A stretch of DNA of 64,000 nt from Aminicenans sp964648465 (GCA_964648465.1 CAZYMU010000005.1:1-64000); one strand, 5' to 3'; shown: positions 42,752 through 52,719, numbered from the stretch's first letter. Translations and numbers: made by a program. The notes: generated by a model from the sequence alone, not told the origin.

Positions 42752-44329
42752 TTAAAATTCATAAACTTTGAGGCCTTCTTTTTTATATTTCCTGCCGCAA
42801 TTTAAACACTCTGCCGTTTCAGTGGATTCTAGAGAGCCTGACAATCCCAGTTTTACACCGCAGTAACACATCCAGCCCTGAATTCTGGCAGGAATACCGT
42901 AAACCAGCGCATAGTCTGGGATATCTCTGTTAACCATAGACCCTGCACCCACAAAAGCATATTGACCTATTGTAACTCCGCATACTATCGTGGAATTAGC
43001 CCCTAAAGAAGCTCCTTTTTTAACAAGTGTTTTTATGTATTCATCTTTTCGAGGCCAGTGGCTTCGAGGGATGATAACATTCGTAAAAACCATAGACGGG
43101 CCGCAAAAAACATCATCCTCCAGAGTCACGCCGTCATAAACAGAAACATTGTTTTGTATCTTGACATTGTTACCGATAGATACGTTTGGCCCAACAACCA
43201 CATTTTGCCCGAGACTACAATTTTTTCCTATTTCTGAATTTTTTAACACATGACAAAAATGCCAAATCTTAGTCCCTTCTCCGATTTTGACTCCCGGGTC
43301 AATAATAGAACTATCATGAACAAAATAATTTTTATTCTCATTTTGATTCAGCCTGAACAATCTTCCAGATTCTTTTAAGGATTTCTGGCACGCTTCCAAT
43401 ATTTTCAGGACCCGCAGTCCATTGTACCCATCGGTTCTTGGAGTTTTTCTTGTACTAATACAATCTATAAAATGTTCGCACTCTGATTTTAAGGGCTCTT
43501 TTTGTGGAATTTTTATTGGTTCAGCCTCTTCTGGCCTGGGAATAGGAAGTCTATCAATCCAGTCGATTTTGTGACCGTAAGAAAACAATTTATTAGAGGG
43601 ATTTACATCATCAAAGACTGCCATTTTTTTGTCTCCGATCACAATGAGTTTCTGTTCTTTATATGGATGAAGCCAGCTCACGAAAATATGAGCTTTCACA
43701 CCGCTTGGAAAATTCATATTAGTCACTGTAACATCTGTTATCTCAGGATTTAGATAATTTCCTCCGTGGGCAAAGACCTCTTGAGGCATTTCCCCCAACA
43801 AAGTGAGAATGACAGAAATATCATGTGGGGCAAAACTCCAGAGAATATTTTCCTCGGTTCGTATCTTTCCAAGGTTTAATCGGTTAGAGTAAATATAATT
43901 AATCTTCCCGAGCTCTCCACTATTAATTATTTCCTTCAGCTTAACGATTGCTGGGTGATATTCTAATATATGACCTACCATCAAAATTCTGTTCTTCTCT
44001 TCAGCGAGGGAAACTAACTCCTCGCCATCTTTAAAATCCAATGCTATAGGTTTTTCTATAAATACATCCCTACCTGATAAAAGCACCTTCTTCGCAAGAG
44101 AATAGTGTGTATCTGCAGGAGTAGAAATAACCACTGCTTCAACCCTTTTATCTTTGAGCATCTCATCTAAATCTCTATAAAGAGTCAGGCTGGGATATTT
44201 ATCCCCAAATGTCTTAAGTCTATTCCGGTCTTTATCACAAATGGCATAAAGCGATTTTAACTCAAAAAAGTTTCTCACTAAATTCTTACCCCAGTAGCCA
44301 CATCCGACAACAGCAATATTTTTTCTCAT
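42752..44329 (-). CDS. Gfo/Idh/MocA dehydrogenase fused to left-handed beta-helix acetyltransferase and zinc ribbon
   Basis: 525 aa in three parts. Residues 1-330 are a Gfo/Idh/MocA oxidoreductase (VVGCGYWGKNLVRNF for NAD, FIEKPIAL with the conserved Lys). Residues about 335-480 are a hexapeptide-repeat acyltransferase (IGEGTKIWHFCHV, IGKNCSLGQNVVVGPNV, IIPRSHWP). The tail has a CYCG and CLNCG zinc-ribbon pair. In P. aeruginosa and Bordetella, WbpB/WlbA oxidises UDP-GlcNAcA and WbpD/WlbB N-acetylates the 3-amino product; here both steps are fused in one protein. The aminotransferase (WbpE) and UDP-GlcNAc dehydrogenase (WbpA) partners are not in the window. Confidence 0.88.
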   Translation of the reverse strand: MRKNIAVVGCGYWGKNLVRNFFELKSLYAICDKDRNRLKTFGDKYPSLTLYRDLDEMLKDKRVEAVVISTPADTHYSLAKKVLLSGRDVFIEKPIALDFKDGEELVSLAEEKNRILMVGHILEYHPAIVKLKEIINSGELGKINYIYSNRLNLGKIRTEENILWSFAPHDISVILTLLGEMPQEVFAHGGNYLNPEITDVTVTNMNFPSGVKAHIFVSWLHPYKEQKLIVIGDKKMAVFDDVNPSNKLFSYGHKIDWIDRLPIPRPEEAEPIKIPQKEPLKSECEHFIDCISTRKTPRTDGYNGLRVLKILEACQKSLKESGRLFRLNQNENKNYFVHDSSIIDPGVKIGEGTKIWHFCHVLKNSEIGKNCSLGQNVVVGPNVSIGNNVKIQNNVSVYDGVTLEDDVFCGPSMVFTNVIIPRSHWPRKDEYIKTLVKKGASLGANSTIVCGVTIGQYAFVGAGSMVNRDIPDYALVYGIPARIQGWMCYCGVKLGLSGSLESTETAECLNCGRKYKKEGLKVYEF

Positions 44330-44785
44330 TTCTCCTCCTCTCTTTTTATTCGTAAAATTGATAGGCTACCGCCGTTAGAAAATCTCACTTTCATTCTGAT
44401 CACACTAATATATCTAGCAGATCTTATCCTAAGATCCTTACCTTCCACTTTTTTTCTAATTTGCTATTATAATATAAATTAACACTTAATCTAAACCTAT
44501 CCCTATGCTCCATTTCTCCAAGAGTATAAAAAAGTAGTTGATTTAATGGTTAATCAGGCCTGTGAATCTTCCTAAAAAAAAATTGCTTTATTTCGAAAAA
44601 GATAAATTTTATATGTGCTGTCTCACATACGACTTTACTTTTCATTATCAATAATTTTTCTGATACTTTATTCTTTAAGGGGAAAATTGTCAAGGTTTCC
44701 TACACCTTATGACAGTTGAACACAATAGCTTTTTCTGATATTTTATCATAGATGGAAAAAACTAAAGTACATAAAGAAATATAAA
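44330..44785. other. Divergent intergenic region of the polysaccharide locus
   Basis: 456 bp between the minus-strand main operon and the plus-strand leg-type module, very AT-rich. It should hold the promoter of the 23-kb minus-strand operon and that of the leg module. An imperfect duplicated segment, CAATA followed by TTTTTCTGATA and TTTAT, occurs near 44649 and again near 44724. No gene or RNA is recognised. Confidence 0.5.
44716..44744 (+). promoter_or_regulatory. Weak candidate promoter for the leg-type module
   Basis: TTGAAC (44716-44721) and TATTTT (44739-44744) are 17 bp apart, each matching four of six consensus positions, about 40 bp before the nucleotidyltransferase ATG. In such AT-rich sequence chance matches are common. 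Confidence 0.3.
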
Positions 44786-45481
44786 ATGAAAGCCGTAATA
44801 TTAGCAGGAGGTTTAGGAATCCGTTTAAGACCATTTACAGAGATAGTTCCAAAACCTTTATTACCAATTGGGGAAAAAGCAGTTTTGGAAATCCAAATAG
44901 AACGCCTAAAAAAATACGGTTTTGATGAAATATATTTATGTACAAACTATAAATCTGAATATATAGAAAAATTTTTTGGTGATGGTTCTCGTTATGGTGT
45001 AAAATTAACCATTAGCAAGGAAGATAAATCCCTTGGCACAGCGGGTCCATTAACATTAATTAAGGATAAACTTGATGAACCATTTATTGTTATGAATGGG
45101 GATATATTAAGCTTAATTAATTTCTCAAAATTTTATTCTTTTTCTATTAGAAAAAACACTTTATTAACAATTTCAATTAAAAAAATCATTACTCCTTATA
45201 CTTTTGGAAATATTTATTTTGAAAAAGATTATGTAACAGATATTGAAGAAAAACCTGATATAACAACTTATATTTTGGCAGGCATCTATGTTATAAAGCC
45301 AAAAATATTTAAGTTCATACCAGAAGATAAATATTACGGAATGGATTCTCTTATAAAAACATTACTGAAAAAGAAAATTTCAGTGGCAAAATATGAATTA
45401 GAGGAATATTGGCTTGATATTGGTCGACTAGATGATTATGAAAAAGCCCAGGATATCTATAACACTCATTTTAAGGAATAG
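44786..45481 (+). CDS. Sugar-1-phosphate nucleotidyltransferase (PtmE/HddC-like)
   Basis: 231 aa. The nucleotidyltransferase signature is intact: MKAVILAGGLGIRLRPFTEIVPKPL, then NGDILSLINF for the metal site, and LDIGRLDDYEKAQ at the end. No C-terminal CBS or beta-helix domain. Placed before legB- and legC-type genes, it may make the GDP- or UDP-activated amino sugar that starts a legionaminic/bacillosamine-type route, like PtmE in Campylobacter. Base composition is visibly AT-richer than the main locus. The substrate is inference from context. Confidence 0.82.
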   Translation: MKAVILAGGLGIRLRPFTEIVPKPLLPIGEKAVLEIQIERLKKYGFDEIYLCTNYKSEYIEKFFGDGSRYGVKLTISKEDKSLGTAGPLTLIKDKLDEPFIVMNGDILSLINFSKFYSFSIRKNTLLTISIKKIITPYTFGNIYFEKDYVTDIEEKPDITTYILAGIYVIKPKIFKFIPEDKYYGMDSLIKTLLKKKISVAKYELEEYWLDIGRLDDYEKAQDIYNTHFKE

Positions 45482-45483
45482 AT

Positions 45484-46458
45484 ATGAAGAAGATTTTAAT
45501 AACAGGTGCTGGTGGTTTTATTGGCTCTCATTTAACTGAAAGATGTAGAGATTTGGGTTATGAGGTTAGAGCATTTGTTAGATACAATTCTAGAAATGAT
45601 TGGGGTTGGTTAGAAAATTCTGAATACAAAAATGAAATTGAAGTTACTGCAGGTGACATTAGAGATTATGACTCTGTTTATAATACAATGCAAGGCTGTG
45701 CTGCAGTTTTTCACTTAGCTGCATTGGTTGGCATACCTTATTCTTACATTACACCACTAGATTATATTAGAACAAACATTGAAGGGACATATAATGTTTT
45801 ACAATCTGCTAAAGAACTAAGAACAGAACAGGTGCTTATTACATCTACTAGTGAAACTTACGGAACGGCACAATATGTTCCAATTGACGAAAAGCATCCA
45901 ATGGTTGGACAATCTCCTTATTCGGCTACAAAAATAGCAGCTGATCATCTGGCTCTTAGCTTTTATCGGTCATTTAATCTTCCAGTGAAAGTTATTCGGC
46001 CCTTCAATGTTTATGGGCCAAGACAATCTGCACGTGCAATCATCCCTACAATTATAATCCAGATATTGTCGGGCAAAAAAAGTATTAAATTAGGAAACTT
46101 ACATCCGACGAGAGACTTAACATTCGTTAAAGATACTGTAAATGCCTTTATAGAAATTTTTAACTCTGAAAAACTATTTGGAGAAATTACTAATATTGGC
46201 ATGAATGAAGAAATTTCAATTGGGAATTTAGTAAAACTCATTGCTAAATTGATGAATAAGAAAGTCGAAATAATAGAGGATAATAAAAGGACTAGGCCTA
46301 AAAAAAGTGAGGTGGACAGATTATATTGTGATAATTCAAAACTATTAGCAAATACAAATTGGAAACCAAAGTATAATTCCAAACAGGGACTTATTGAAAC
46401 AATAAAATGGTTAAAATCCCATCAGAATTTTTATAAAGCTGATATTTATAATGTATAA
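45484..46458 (+). CDS. legB: NAD-dependent 4,6-dehydratase (LegB-like SDR)
   Basis: 324 aa, extended SDR. NAD motif TGAGGFIGSHLTE, then VRAFVRYNSRNDWGWLEN typical of LegB, catalytic STSETYGTA and YSATK (YxxxK), and VIRPFNVYGPRQSARAIIPT. It makes a 4-keto-6-deoxy nucleotide sugar in legionaminic acid or bacillosamine-type pathways. It starts 2 bp after the nucleotidyltransferase stop and shares its AT-rich composition. LegG, LegI and LegF are not in the window, so a complete legionaminic pathway is not shown. Confidence 0.82.
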   Translation: MKKILITGAGGFIGSHLTERCRDLGYEVRAFVRYNSRNDWGWLENSEYKNEIEVTAGDIRDYDSVYNTMQGCAAVFHLAALVGIPYSYITPLDYIRTNIEGTYNVLQSAKELRTEQVLITSTSETYGTAQYVPIDEKHPMVGQSPYSATKIAADHLALSFYRSFNLPVKVIRPFNVYGPRQSARAIIPTIIIQILSGKKSIKLGNLHPTRDLTFVKDTVNAFIEIFNSEKLFGEITNIGMNEEISIGNLVKLIAKLMNKKVEIIEDNKRTRPKKSEVDRLYCDNSKLLANTNWKPKYNSKQGLIETIKWLKSHQNFYKADIYNV

Positions 46459-46584
46459 TTAAGAAATGTGTTGATGTCAATTATAAAATCCCTTTGTACG
46501 ATTTAAACCACGAACAAGATTAAGAAAAAGCTGTATTAAGAACACTTCGTTAAAAATAGATGTCATTTGAGAAGTATTTTAAAG

Positions 46585-47763
46585 ATGCCAAATAAAGATC
46601 TAAATAAAAATATGATACCCCTATCCGTTCCACACATATCAGGAAATGAGTGGAAATATATAAAAGAATGCCTTGATACAGAATGGGTTTCCTCAGTTGG
46701 AAAATATGTCGATAAATTTGAAAGCGCCATTTGCGGCTGGTCAGGTGCCAAATATGCTGTTGCCTGTGTAAACGGCACAGCTGCTCTGCATATTGCTTTA
46801 AAATTAGTTGGAGTGACTCCAGGTGACGAAGTCATAGTACCCACAGTAACCTTTATCTCTTCTGTAAATGTAGTCCGCTATCTAGGAGCAGAGCCTTTGT
46901 TTATGGACTGCGATAAATATTACAATATGGATGTTGAAAAGCTTATTGAATTTATTAAAAAAGAAACTTTTTTTAAAAAAGGGCAAACGATAAACAAAAC
47001 AACTAACAATAAAATTACTGCTGTAATACCTGTTCATATCTTTGGAAATGCTGTAAATCTTGATAGACTGCTGCCTGTATGTAAGGAAAGAAACATCAAG
47101 ATTGTAGAGGATGCAGCAGAAAGTATGGGAACCTGTTACAGGGAAAAAACTCTAAATGGACGCTGCACAGGTACTATAGCCGACATAGGATGTTATTCGT
47201 TTAACGGCAATAAAATTATTACAACAGGCGGCGGGGGGATGATCGTCTCCAACAACCAAGAATATGCAGAAAAGGCACGATATATGACAACTCAAGCAAA
47301 AGATGACTCTCTGCACTACATTCATGATGAGGTTGGGTACAATTTCAGACTGACAAATATTCAGGCAGCCATGGGCGTGGCTCAGCTAGAGAACCTGAAA
47401 AAATACCTCAAAATAAAAAAATGCAACTATGATTATTATAAAGCTGAGATCGATGAAATTCCCGGTCTTCATCTGGCAGAAGTGCCTGATTATGCAGACA
47501 ACAATTACTGGATGTATGCTCTCCAGATAGACAAAGAAGTTTACGGTAAAAGCAGGGAAGAATTGATGTTATTCTTGCAAAAAAACAATATTCAAACTAG
47601 ACCAATCTGGCATTTGAACCATCTTCAACTTCCCTATAAAGACTGTCAGAACTATAAAATCGAAAAAGCATATGACATGTTAAACAAAACCCTAAATATC
47701 CCATGCAGTGTAAATTTGAAAAAAGAATCAATCGATCGAGTCATTAGGAATCTTAAGCGTTAA
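46585..47763 (+). CDS. legC: LegC-family PLP-dependent aminotransferase
   Basis: About 392 aa. The frame is open from a TTG at 46567, but ATG 46585 or the ATG at 46609 just before IPLSVPHISGNEWKYI are likelier starts; none has a clear ribosome site. DegT/DnrJ/EryC1 landmarks: GTAALHIALKLVGV, VVPTVTFISSVN-type loop, EDAAESMGT and the PLP lysine in SFNGNKIITTGGGGM. It would aminate the 4-keto sugar produced by the LegB-like enzyme. Composition is less AT-rich than legB, so the two genes may have different histories. It ends 1 bp from the convergent NeuD-like gene. Confidence 0.82.
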   Translation: MPNKDLNKNMIPLSVPHISGNEWKYIKECLDTEWVSSVGKYVDKFESAICGWSGAKYAVACVNGTAALHIALKLVGVTPGDEVIVPTVTFISSVNVVRYLGAEPLFMDCDKYYNMDVEKLIEFIKKETFFKKGQTINKTTNNKITAVIPVHIFGNAVNLDRLLPVCKERNIKIVEDAAESMGTCYREKTLNGRCTGTIADIGCYSFNGNKIITTGGGGMIVSNNQEYAEKARYMTTQAKDDSLHYIHDEVGYNFRLTNIQAAMGVAQLENLKKYLKIKKCNYDYYKAEIDEIPGLHLAEVPDYADNNYWMYALQIDKEVYGKSREELMLFLQKNNIQTRPIWHLNHLQLPYKDCQNYKIEKAYDMLNKTLNIPCSVNLKKESIDRVIRNLKR

Positions 47764-47764
47764 T

Positions 47765-48409
47765 TCAGCAGTTTTTTAATAATCTTGCAGGAACTCCCAC
47801 ATATTTTCCAGGTTTTGAGCAGTCCCGCGTTACAACAGCCCCTGCTCCAATAATACAATTATCACATATATTTATATTATGAATAATACTTGCTCCAGCA
47901 CCAATAAAAGATTTATTCCCTACAATTACTCCTCCGCTTAATGTGACTCCAGGTGCAATATGCACATTATTCTCTATCTGGCAGTCATGATCAATAGAAC
48001 TGTTTGTATTCACTATCACATTTTCTCCTATTTTTGTCCCAGTATTAATCACTACATTATCAAAAACGACTGTAGCTTTCCCCAAAATAATATTTTCATT
48101 TATGACGGCACTCGGAGAAATTATTGGTGGCAGGTTATATCCAAACCTTTCCAGCCTTTCTATAATCTCTATTCTTTTATTTATATCTAAAAGAGATAAT
48201 ATTCCTAATCCGATAACCGCGGAACATTTTTTATATTTATTCCTATCTTTTTCTAAAACAACATCATCACCTAAATACTGAATGCCAAGTATACTCCCCT
48301 TATCAACAATGTCTGTATAGCCTACAATCTTCCAAGCATTAAGTTTTTTTAAAATGCTAATCAATACCCTGGCATGCCCGCCGCCGCCAATAACCACTAT
48401 TTCATTCAT
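47765..48409 (-). CDS. NeuD/PglD-family sugar acetyltransferase
   Basis: 214 aa. The N-terminal nucleotide-binding-like fold (IVVIGGGGHARVLISIL) and a C-terminal left-handed beta helix of hexapeptide repeats (IILGKATVVFDNVVINTG, IGENVIVNTNSSIDHDCQI, with the catalytic His in DHDC) match PglD/LegH/NeuD enzymes. It would N-acetylate the 4-amino group made by the LegC-like enzyme, giving a di-N-acetylated bacillosamine-type sugar. It is transcribed toward legC (convergent), so it is regulated separately. Confidence 0.87.
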   Translation of the reverse strand: MNEIVVIGGGGHARVLISILKKLNAWKIVGYTDIVDKGSILGIQYLGDDVVLEKDRNKYKKCSAVIGLGILSLLDINKRIEIIERLERFGYNLPPIISPSAVINENIILGKATVVFDNVVINTGTKIGENVIVNTNSSIDHDCQIENNVHIAPGVTLSGGVIVGNKSFIGAGASIIHNINICDNCIIGAGAVVTRDCSKPGKYVGVPARLLKNC

Positions 48410-48491
48410 TTCTTTGGCTCCTAAACTTGGCTAAATAATAATTTAACCAAGTTGATAACATAAATTATACTGATATTTTTTTTCATTATTC

Positions 48492-49625
48492 TTATTCTCC
48501 TGATAACTCTTCATAAACTTTAATCCACCCATCAATATTTCTTTCCCATCTTCCAATCCCATCCACAATCGATTGATTCTTTCTGGCCTGTTTCTTATAA
48601 TCTTCGAAATTATTTAGTGCTTCAATAACTTTGTTCCCAATTTCACCAAAAGAGTCAACTTTTAATATAAATGCCCCTCTATCATATAAAACTCCGTAAG
48701 GAAGCCAGCTTCCAGCTATTACAATACTGCCGGCATACAAATGTTCCAACATTGAACCGGATAATTGATCCGTTGGCTGGACATTAATCATTATATCTGA
48801 GATTCTTCTTAATCTGGCTACATCCAGATCTGACATGAATCGATTAAATATTTTGAATTCGAACTTTGTTTTACTCAGCACTTTTTCTATTTCTATTTTT
48901 CTTTTTTTGTTTTCATATGTCATAGGAAAAACAAAAAAAAGACTATCAGGCAGCTTATTCTCAACATTCAAAATAGATTTTATAATTCCTCTATGATTCT
49001 GTTTCGGATTAGCATTGTATCCACATGCTGTTACCAATGAATTATTCGGTATGCCCAGAACCTTTTTCGAATCTCCTATGCTCTCTCCATTTAATTTATC
49101 AATGTATTCTAATGGCTTTAAACCATAACGAAGCATAACAATTTTTCTCTCATAAAAATGACCATAAAAATCTAAAAAATCTTTCTTCGTTTGTATATTA
49201 GCAAAGCTAATGATGTCTGCAAGTTTGTATATCTTTGACTGAATCTTCCTGGATATATTACTATTCCTATAAAAATCACTGCCATAAATAGTAACAACCA
49301 ATTTTTCACTAATATTCTTTATACTATTTGCAATGAATGAATATCTCCTCAAATTGAAATGGATATTGCAAATATCATATTTCTTCTCAAACCTTTTAAA
49401 AATCCTGTTAATTAATATTAATTTAAATATTCCTTTAATTCCTGGAATTTTATTTAAGACTTTAGGAAAAAGATAATATTTTATGGTTTTATTTTCAGTA
49501 CAATTAAAAAACAGTAACTGATGCGGATCAAAAATATCTACATATATATTTCTTCTGCGTAATTGCTCAGCTAAATTTTTTATAAATACACTATCCTTAT
49601 AACCAACAAATAATATCTTCATCAT
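48492..49625 (-). CDS. Glycosyltransferase, GT4-like
   Basis: 377 aa. GT-B fold with N-terminal ILFVGYKDSVFIKNLAEQLRRR. The donor domain includes LVTACGYNANPKQNHRGII, FMSDLDVARLRRISDIMINVQPTDQLSGSMLEHLYAGSIVIAG, in which the usual EX7E glutamate lies in MLEHLYAG. It is divergent compared with the other GT4 enzymes in the locus and AT-rich. It closes the polysaccharide region on this side. Sugar specificity is unknown. Confidence 0.8.
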   Translation of the reverse strand: MMKILFVGYKDSVFIKNLAEQLRRRNIYVDIFDPHQLLFFNCTENKTIKYYLFPKVLNKIPGIKGIFKLILINRIFKRFEKKYDICNIHFNLRRYSFIANSIKNISEKLVVTIYGSDFYRNSNISRKIQSKIYKLADIISFANIQTKKDFLDFYGHFYERKIVMLRYGLKPLEYIDKLNGESIGDSKKVLGIPNNSLVTACGYNANPKQNHRGIIKSILNVENKLPDSLFFVFPMTYENKKRKIEIEKVLSKTKFEFKIFNRFMSDLDVARLRRISDIMINVQPTDQLSGSMLEHLYAGSIVIAGSWLPYGVLYDRGAFILKVDSFGEIGNKVIEALNNFEDYKKQARKNQSIVDGIGRWERNIDGWIKVYEELSGE

Positions 49626-49698
49626 CTTTTAATAACCTCGATTTACATTCCAGCTTTTGCATTATGCACCCAAGCTCCTACAAAAAACAACAACGCCA

Positions 49699-52600
49699 TT
49701 ATTCACTCAGGACCAAAAGCCACCCTCTGCCAGGCTCAACAGGAATTTTATCTTCAGGTTTGAATGTTACTGAGCCTTGGAAATTCTCGATACCGGGAGC
49801 ATAAAGCTTTGCTTTTTTTGGATCCAAGCCTAAAGCATTCCAGTCTATGTTAAGCCGGCAGTGTACTGTTTCTTTTGCCCAACTTGCTAAAGAAACCAGC
49901 ACCTTACGTTTCTTAACATAAGCTGTTGCTAAAACATCCTTATTGTCCGTCTTTACCGGACAGGATTTGACCCAGTACCCGATCATTTGAGAATCCTGGA
50001 TTCCAAAATCATCCCAGACCTTCCAGAGGTGTGTCGGATCTCCTGCCCATGGTAGGCGGGACGTCATTCCGTAGAGCATCCCGCGCCACGCATTTCCCCC
50101 ATCCTGAAGCATTTCTCCCATCACACCAAAAGGAATGCCGGACATCTCCACAAGCCAGAAATCCGGAGAGGAATCGTAATCAAAATATTCCCCGAACCAG
50201 AGCCGGTTGAGATAAGGAAAATGTTCAAGATAAAGATTTGCACTGTTTGCAAATCCGTCTCTCACATTGAATTGATTGGCCGAATGTAAATCAATGAGCG
50301 CTCCTTTCCTTCCCCAGTCAAGAACCTTCCTCACACGCTTCATTGTTGTGCGGTCAAAGGCCACATCATCGATGTAAAGGCCGTCAATCCCTACATTTTT
50401 AACCAGCCAGTTCAGGCCTTCCACATAATAATTATGCCAGCGTGATACACCGCTGTTGATCACTGCTGCATCCTCTAGCGTTGGAACAAACCAAGCCGCT
50501 ATATAGTTAGAACCAAGATGTTCCTGAAGCCACGAAAATCCTCCGCCATGTCCATATGAGAGAATCTCATCTCCTAAACTGCGCAGGGCAAAAATCTCCG
50601 GGGCATGGTTGGAAAGCTCACGCACCGTATAATAGATTTTTACTTTTAAACCTAGCTTGTGTGCTTCATGAATATAGGCTCTCATTTTTTCTGGCCGAAG
50701 AAAAGGATAGTTAATATAAGGATTTATTTCGGTTGCATGATGGACATTAATCGTATTTGCTCCAGTAGCTGCAACTTCCTCCGGAGGTTTGAAGCTGTGA
50801 TAGAATCGTGTGTTCCACTGAGCTTTTGTATCGATCATCTTAAAAGGGGTCAACAGCAAACGGAAATTAAAATGGAGTTTTTCTCCTTCTTTGATTGTCC
50901 TTTCACCGCTGTATGCACTTATTAAAAACGTACTTTCCCCTGTTTCTTTGAGATTACATCCTCCCTTCCCATCATTCCACCAGGAAGGCGGCATATTGAG
51001 CGGCTTTGAAAGATAAAAATTCGTATTTAAAGGTCTTATATAGTTTTCATCTTTAAAACTGCATTGAAGCCCTGCATGGACATCTCCTATCCATACGGAA
51101 TCCTGATTATTCTTTCTGTCCCACTTCCAGTTATATTCTGCCGGACGATAACCTCCTTTGAATCCCATTCCCATCATATATCTTGCAACATCCTTGACAA
51201 GAGGTACTTCCAAACGGATATTCCTGACCTTTAACGTCTTTAAAGTAGAGATTGTAACTAAGAATTCAATACACCCATCAAATTCCATCTGCGCTCGGCA
51301 GTCCATTTTCAAAGGACCTGCCTTACTCTGGGACTGCCAGGCGATTGCTCCTTCGCTGCGCTTAACTATTTCAACAGATCCACCACTCCATGACAAAATA
51401 CCTCCTTCCGCGTTTTCTACAACAAGTTTTATAGGAGAAGATAAAATTTCCCGGCCTATATCTGTGAGGCAAGTCATTTCAGGAGCAAACAAACTCTTTA
51501 TACTGACAGGAAATCCTTTGCTTCCGACTGCCACCTTTCGCCCCAGGCAGCTTACAACATTATTCTTTACAAACATTGGAGTAAATGGCGCAGCAACGGT
51601 GTCATCAAATGCGATCATTGAATCCAGCCATCGCAGCCTCGAGTGGCGCCATAGCTTACTATCTCCGGCATCTTTCAGTATTTCTTTTCCGACATTCAAT
51701 ACTATTTTTATCGTACCTGATTCCATCCCTTTGGGAATAACATTCACCTGCCCCTCGTATTTTCCTGGTTTTGCATCTGCCGGGATCTGTACTCCGCACC
51801 ATAATGCTTGAATCTTACCCTTTCCAACCGAACACTTCTTTTTAAATTCTCTTCCGGCAGAATCTATCCCTCCGGTATTGAAACAGCTCATCTCTGATGC
51901 TGGGATGTAAGTGTTTGAAGCAGCGCATTCCACAGAGCTGAAGCGAACATCGATATCCTCAATTGCCTCTCGACAGGCATATATTCCTATCTGAAAAGCA
52001 TAGAACTCACCCCGAAAAGCATCACCCTCAAAGGTGTCCAGAGGCCCTGTCTTTATCCACCTCAAAGGAATATCATCGGTCATCCTGATTGGGAATTTAC
52101 GATCTTCAGGAAACAGCAGATAAGATGATTTTGGATATCGTTCAAGCAGACTATTCATTTCCCTGAAAGCTGCAGTAAGCTCCATCGGATAAAAGCTGTT
52201 AAATTCATTTACAGACTGGATTTCTAAAACCTGCGCTTCCGGAAATTGTTTCTTTTTTTTATCCGCGAGATTTCCTTCTGCCAGGCCATTCCTCTGAATC
52301 CATGCGGATTTTGCCGTATCCTTTGGCTCAGGATAATTCACTTTTGGATAATTTCTGCTCCCCGAAACCTTGTAAGGCAAATAATATATGTAATAATCGC
52401 CAGGCATACTCTTCGGCTGGAAAACCAAATCTCCAAATTCCCTGTTTATTTCCAACCGATAGATATTCTCAATCCGGACACCAGTCTTAGCATCTATTAT
52501 GATGATATTTTTCTTTTCAGGGTTAAAATCTCTCCTCCGCCATGGAATATGAATTCTTACTGCATCCGCTTTTATTGAAACACGGACAACTGCACGGTGA

Positions 52601-52719
52601 CTGCCTAAAGAATCCGCATCCCATGAGCCAATTCCGTAAGGTACATCTTCAGCAAAGATAGGACAGATTAAGGAGAATACCATCAATGATATTATCGCCA
52701 GGGTTATCTTCTTTGACAT
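49699..52719 (-). CDS. Large secreted glycoside-hydrolase-like protein (DUF6067/DUF4091 type)
   Basis: 1006 aa with a signal peptide (1-23, cleaving after IFA). The N-terminal half is beta-sandwich domains. The C-terminal half has a TIM-barrel-like region with HKLGLKVKIYYTVREL, NVGIDGLYIDDVAFDR and ALIDLHSANQFN, where the Asp pair in YIDDV is a candidate catalytic site. This matches large uncharacterised proteins of Planctomycetes and Aminicenantes annotated DUF6067 or glycoside-hydrolase-domain. It is probably extracellular or periplasmic carbohydrate degradation. No transporter or regulator adjoins it; the next gene is another carbohydrate-related (DUF5107) relic. Confidence 0.78.
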   Translation of the reverse strand: MSKKITLAIISLMVFSLICPIFAEDVPYGIGSWDADSLGSHRAVVRVSIKADAVRIHIPWRRRDFNPEKKNIIIIDAKTGVRIENIYRLEINREFGDLVFQPKSMPGDYYIYYLPYKVSGSRNYPKVNYPEPKDTAKSAWIQRNGLAEGNLADKKKKQFPEAQVLEIQSVNEFNSFYPMELTAAFREMNSLLERYPKSSYLLFPEDRKFPIRMTDDIPLRWIKTGPLDTFEGDAFRGEFYAFQIGIYACREAIEDIDVRFSSVECAASNTYIPASEMSCFNTGGIDSAGREFKKKCSVGKGKIQALWCGVQIPADAKPGKYEGQVNVIPKGMESGTIKIVLNVGKEILKDAGDSKLWRHSRLRWLDSMIAFDDTVAAPFTPMFVKNNVVSCLGRKVAVGSKGFPVSIKSLFAPEMTCLTDIGREILSSPIKLVVENAEGGILSWSGGSVEIVKRSEGAIAWQSQSKAGPLKMDCRAQMEFDGCIEFLVTISTLKTLKVRNIRLEVPLVKDVARYMMGMGFKGGYRPAEYNWKWDRKNNQDSVWIGDVHAGLQCSFKDENYIRPLNTNFYLSKPLNMPPSWWNDGKGGCNLKETGESTFLISAYSGERTIKEGEKLHFNFRLLLTPFKMIDTKAQWNTRFYHSFKPPEEVAATGANTINVHHATEINPYINYPFLRPEKMRAYIHEAHKLGLKVKIYYTVRELSNHAPEIFALRSLGDEILSYGHGGGFSWLQEHLGSNYIAAWFVPTLEDAAVINSGVSRWHNYYVEGLNWLVKNVGIDGLYIDDVAFDRTTMKRVRKVLDWGRKGALIDLHSANQFNVRDGFANSANLYLEHFPYLNRLWFGEYFDYDSSPDFWLVEMSGIPFGVMGEMLQDGGNAWRGMLYGMTSRLPWAGDPTHLWKVWDDFGIQDSQMIGYWVKSCPVKTDNKDVLATAYVKKRKVLVSLASWAKETVHCRLNIDWNALGLDPKKAKLYAPGIENFQGSVTFKPEDKIPVEPGRGWLLVLSE

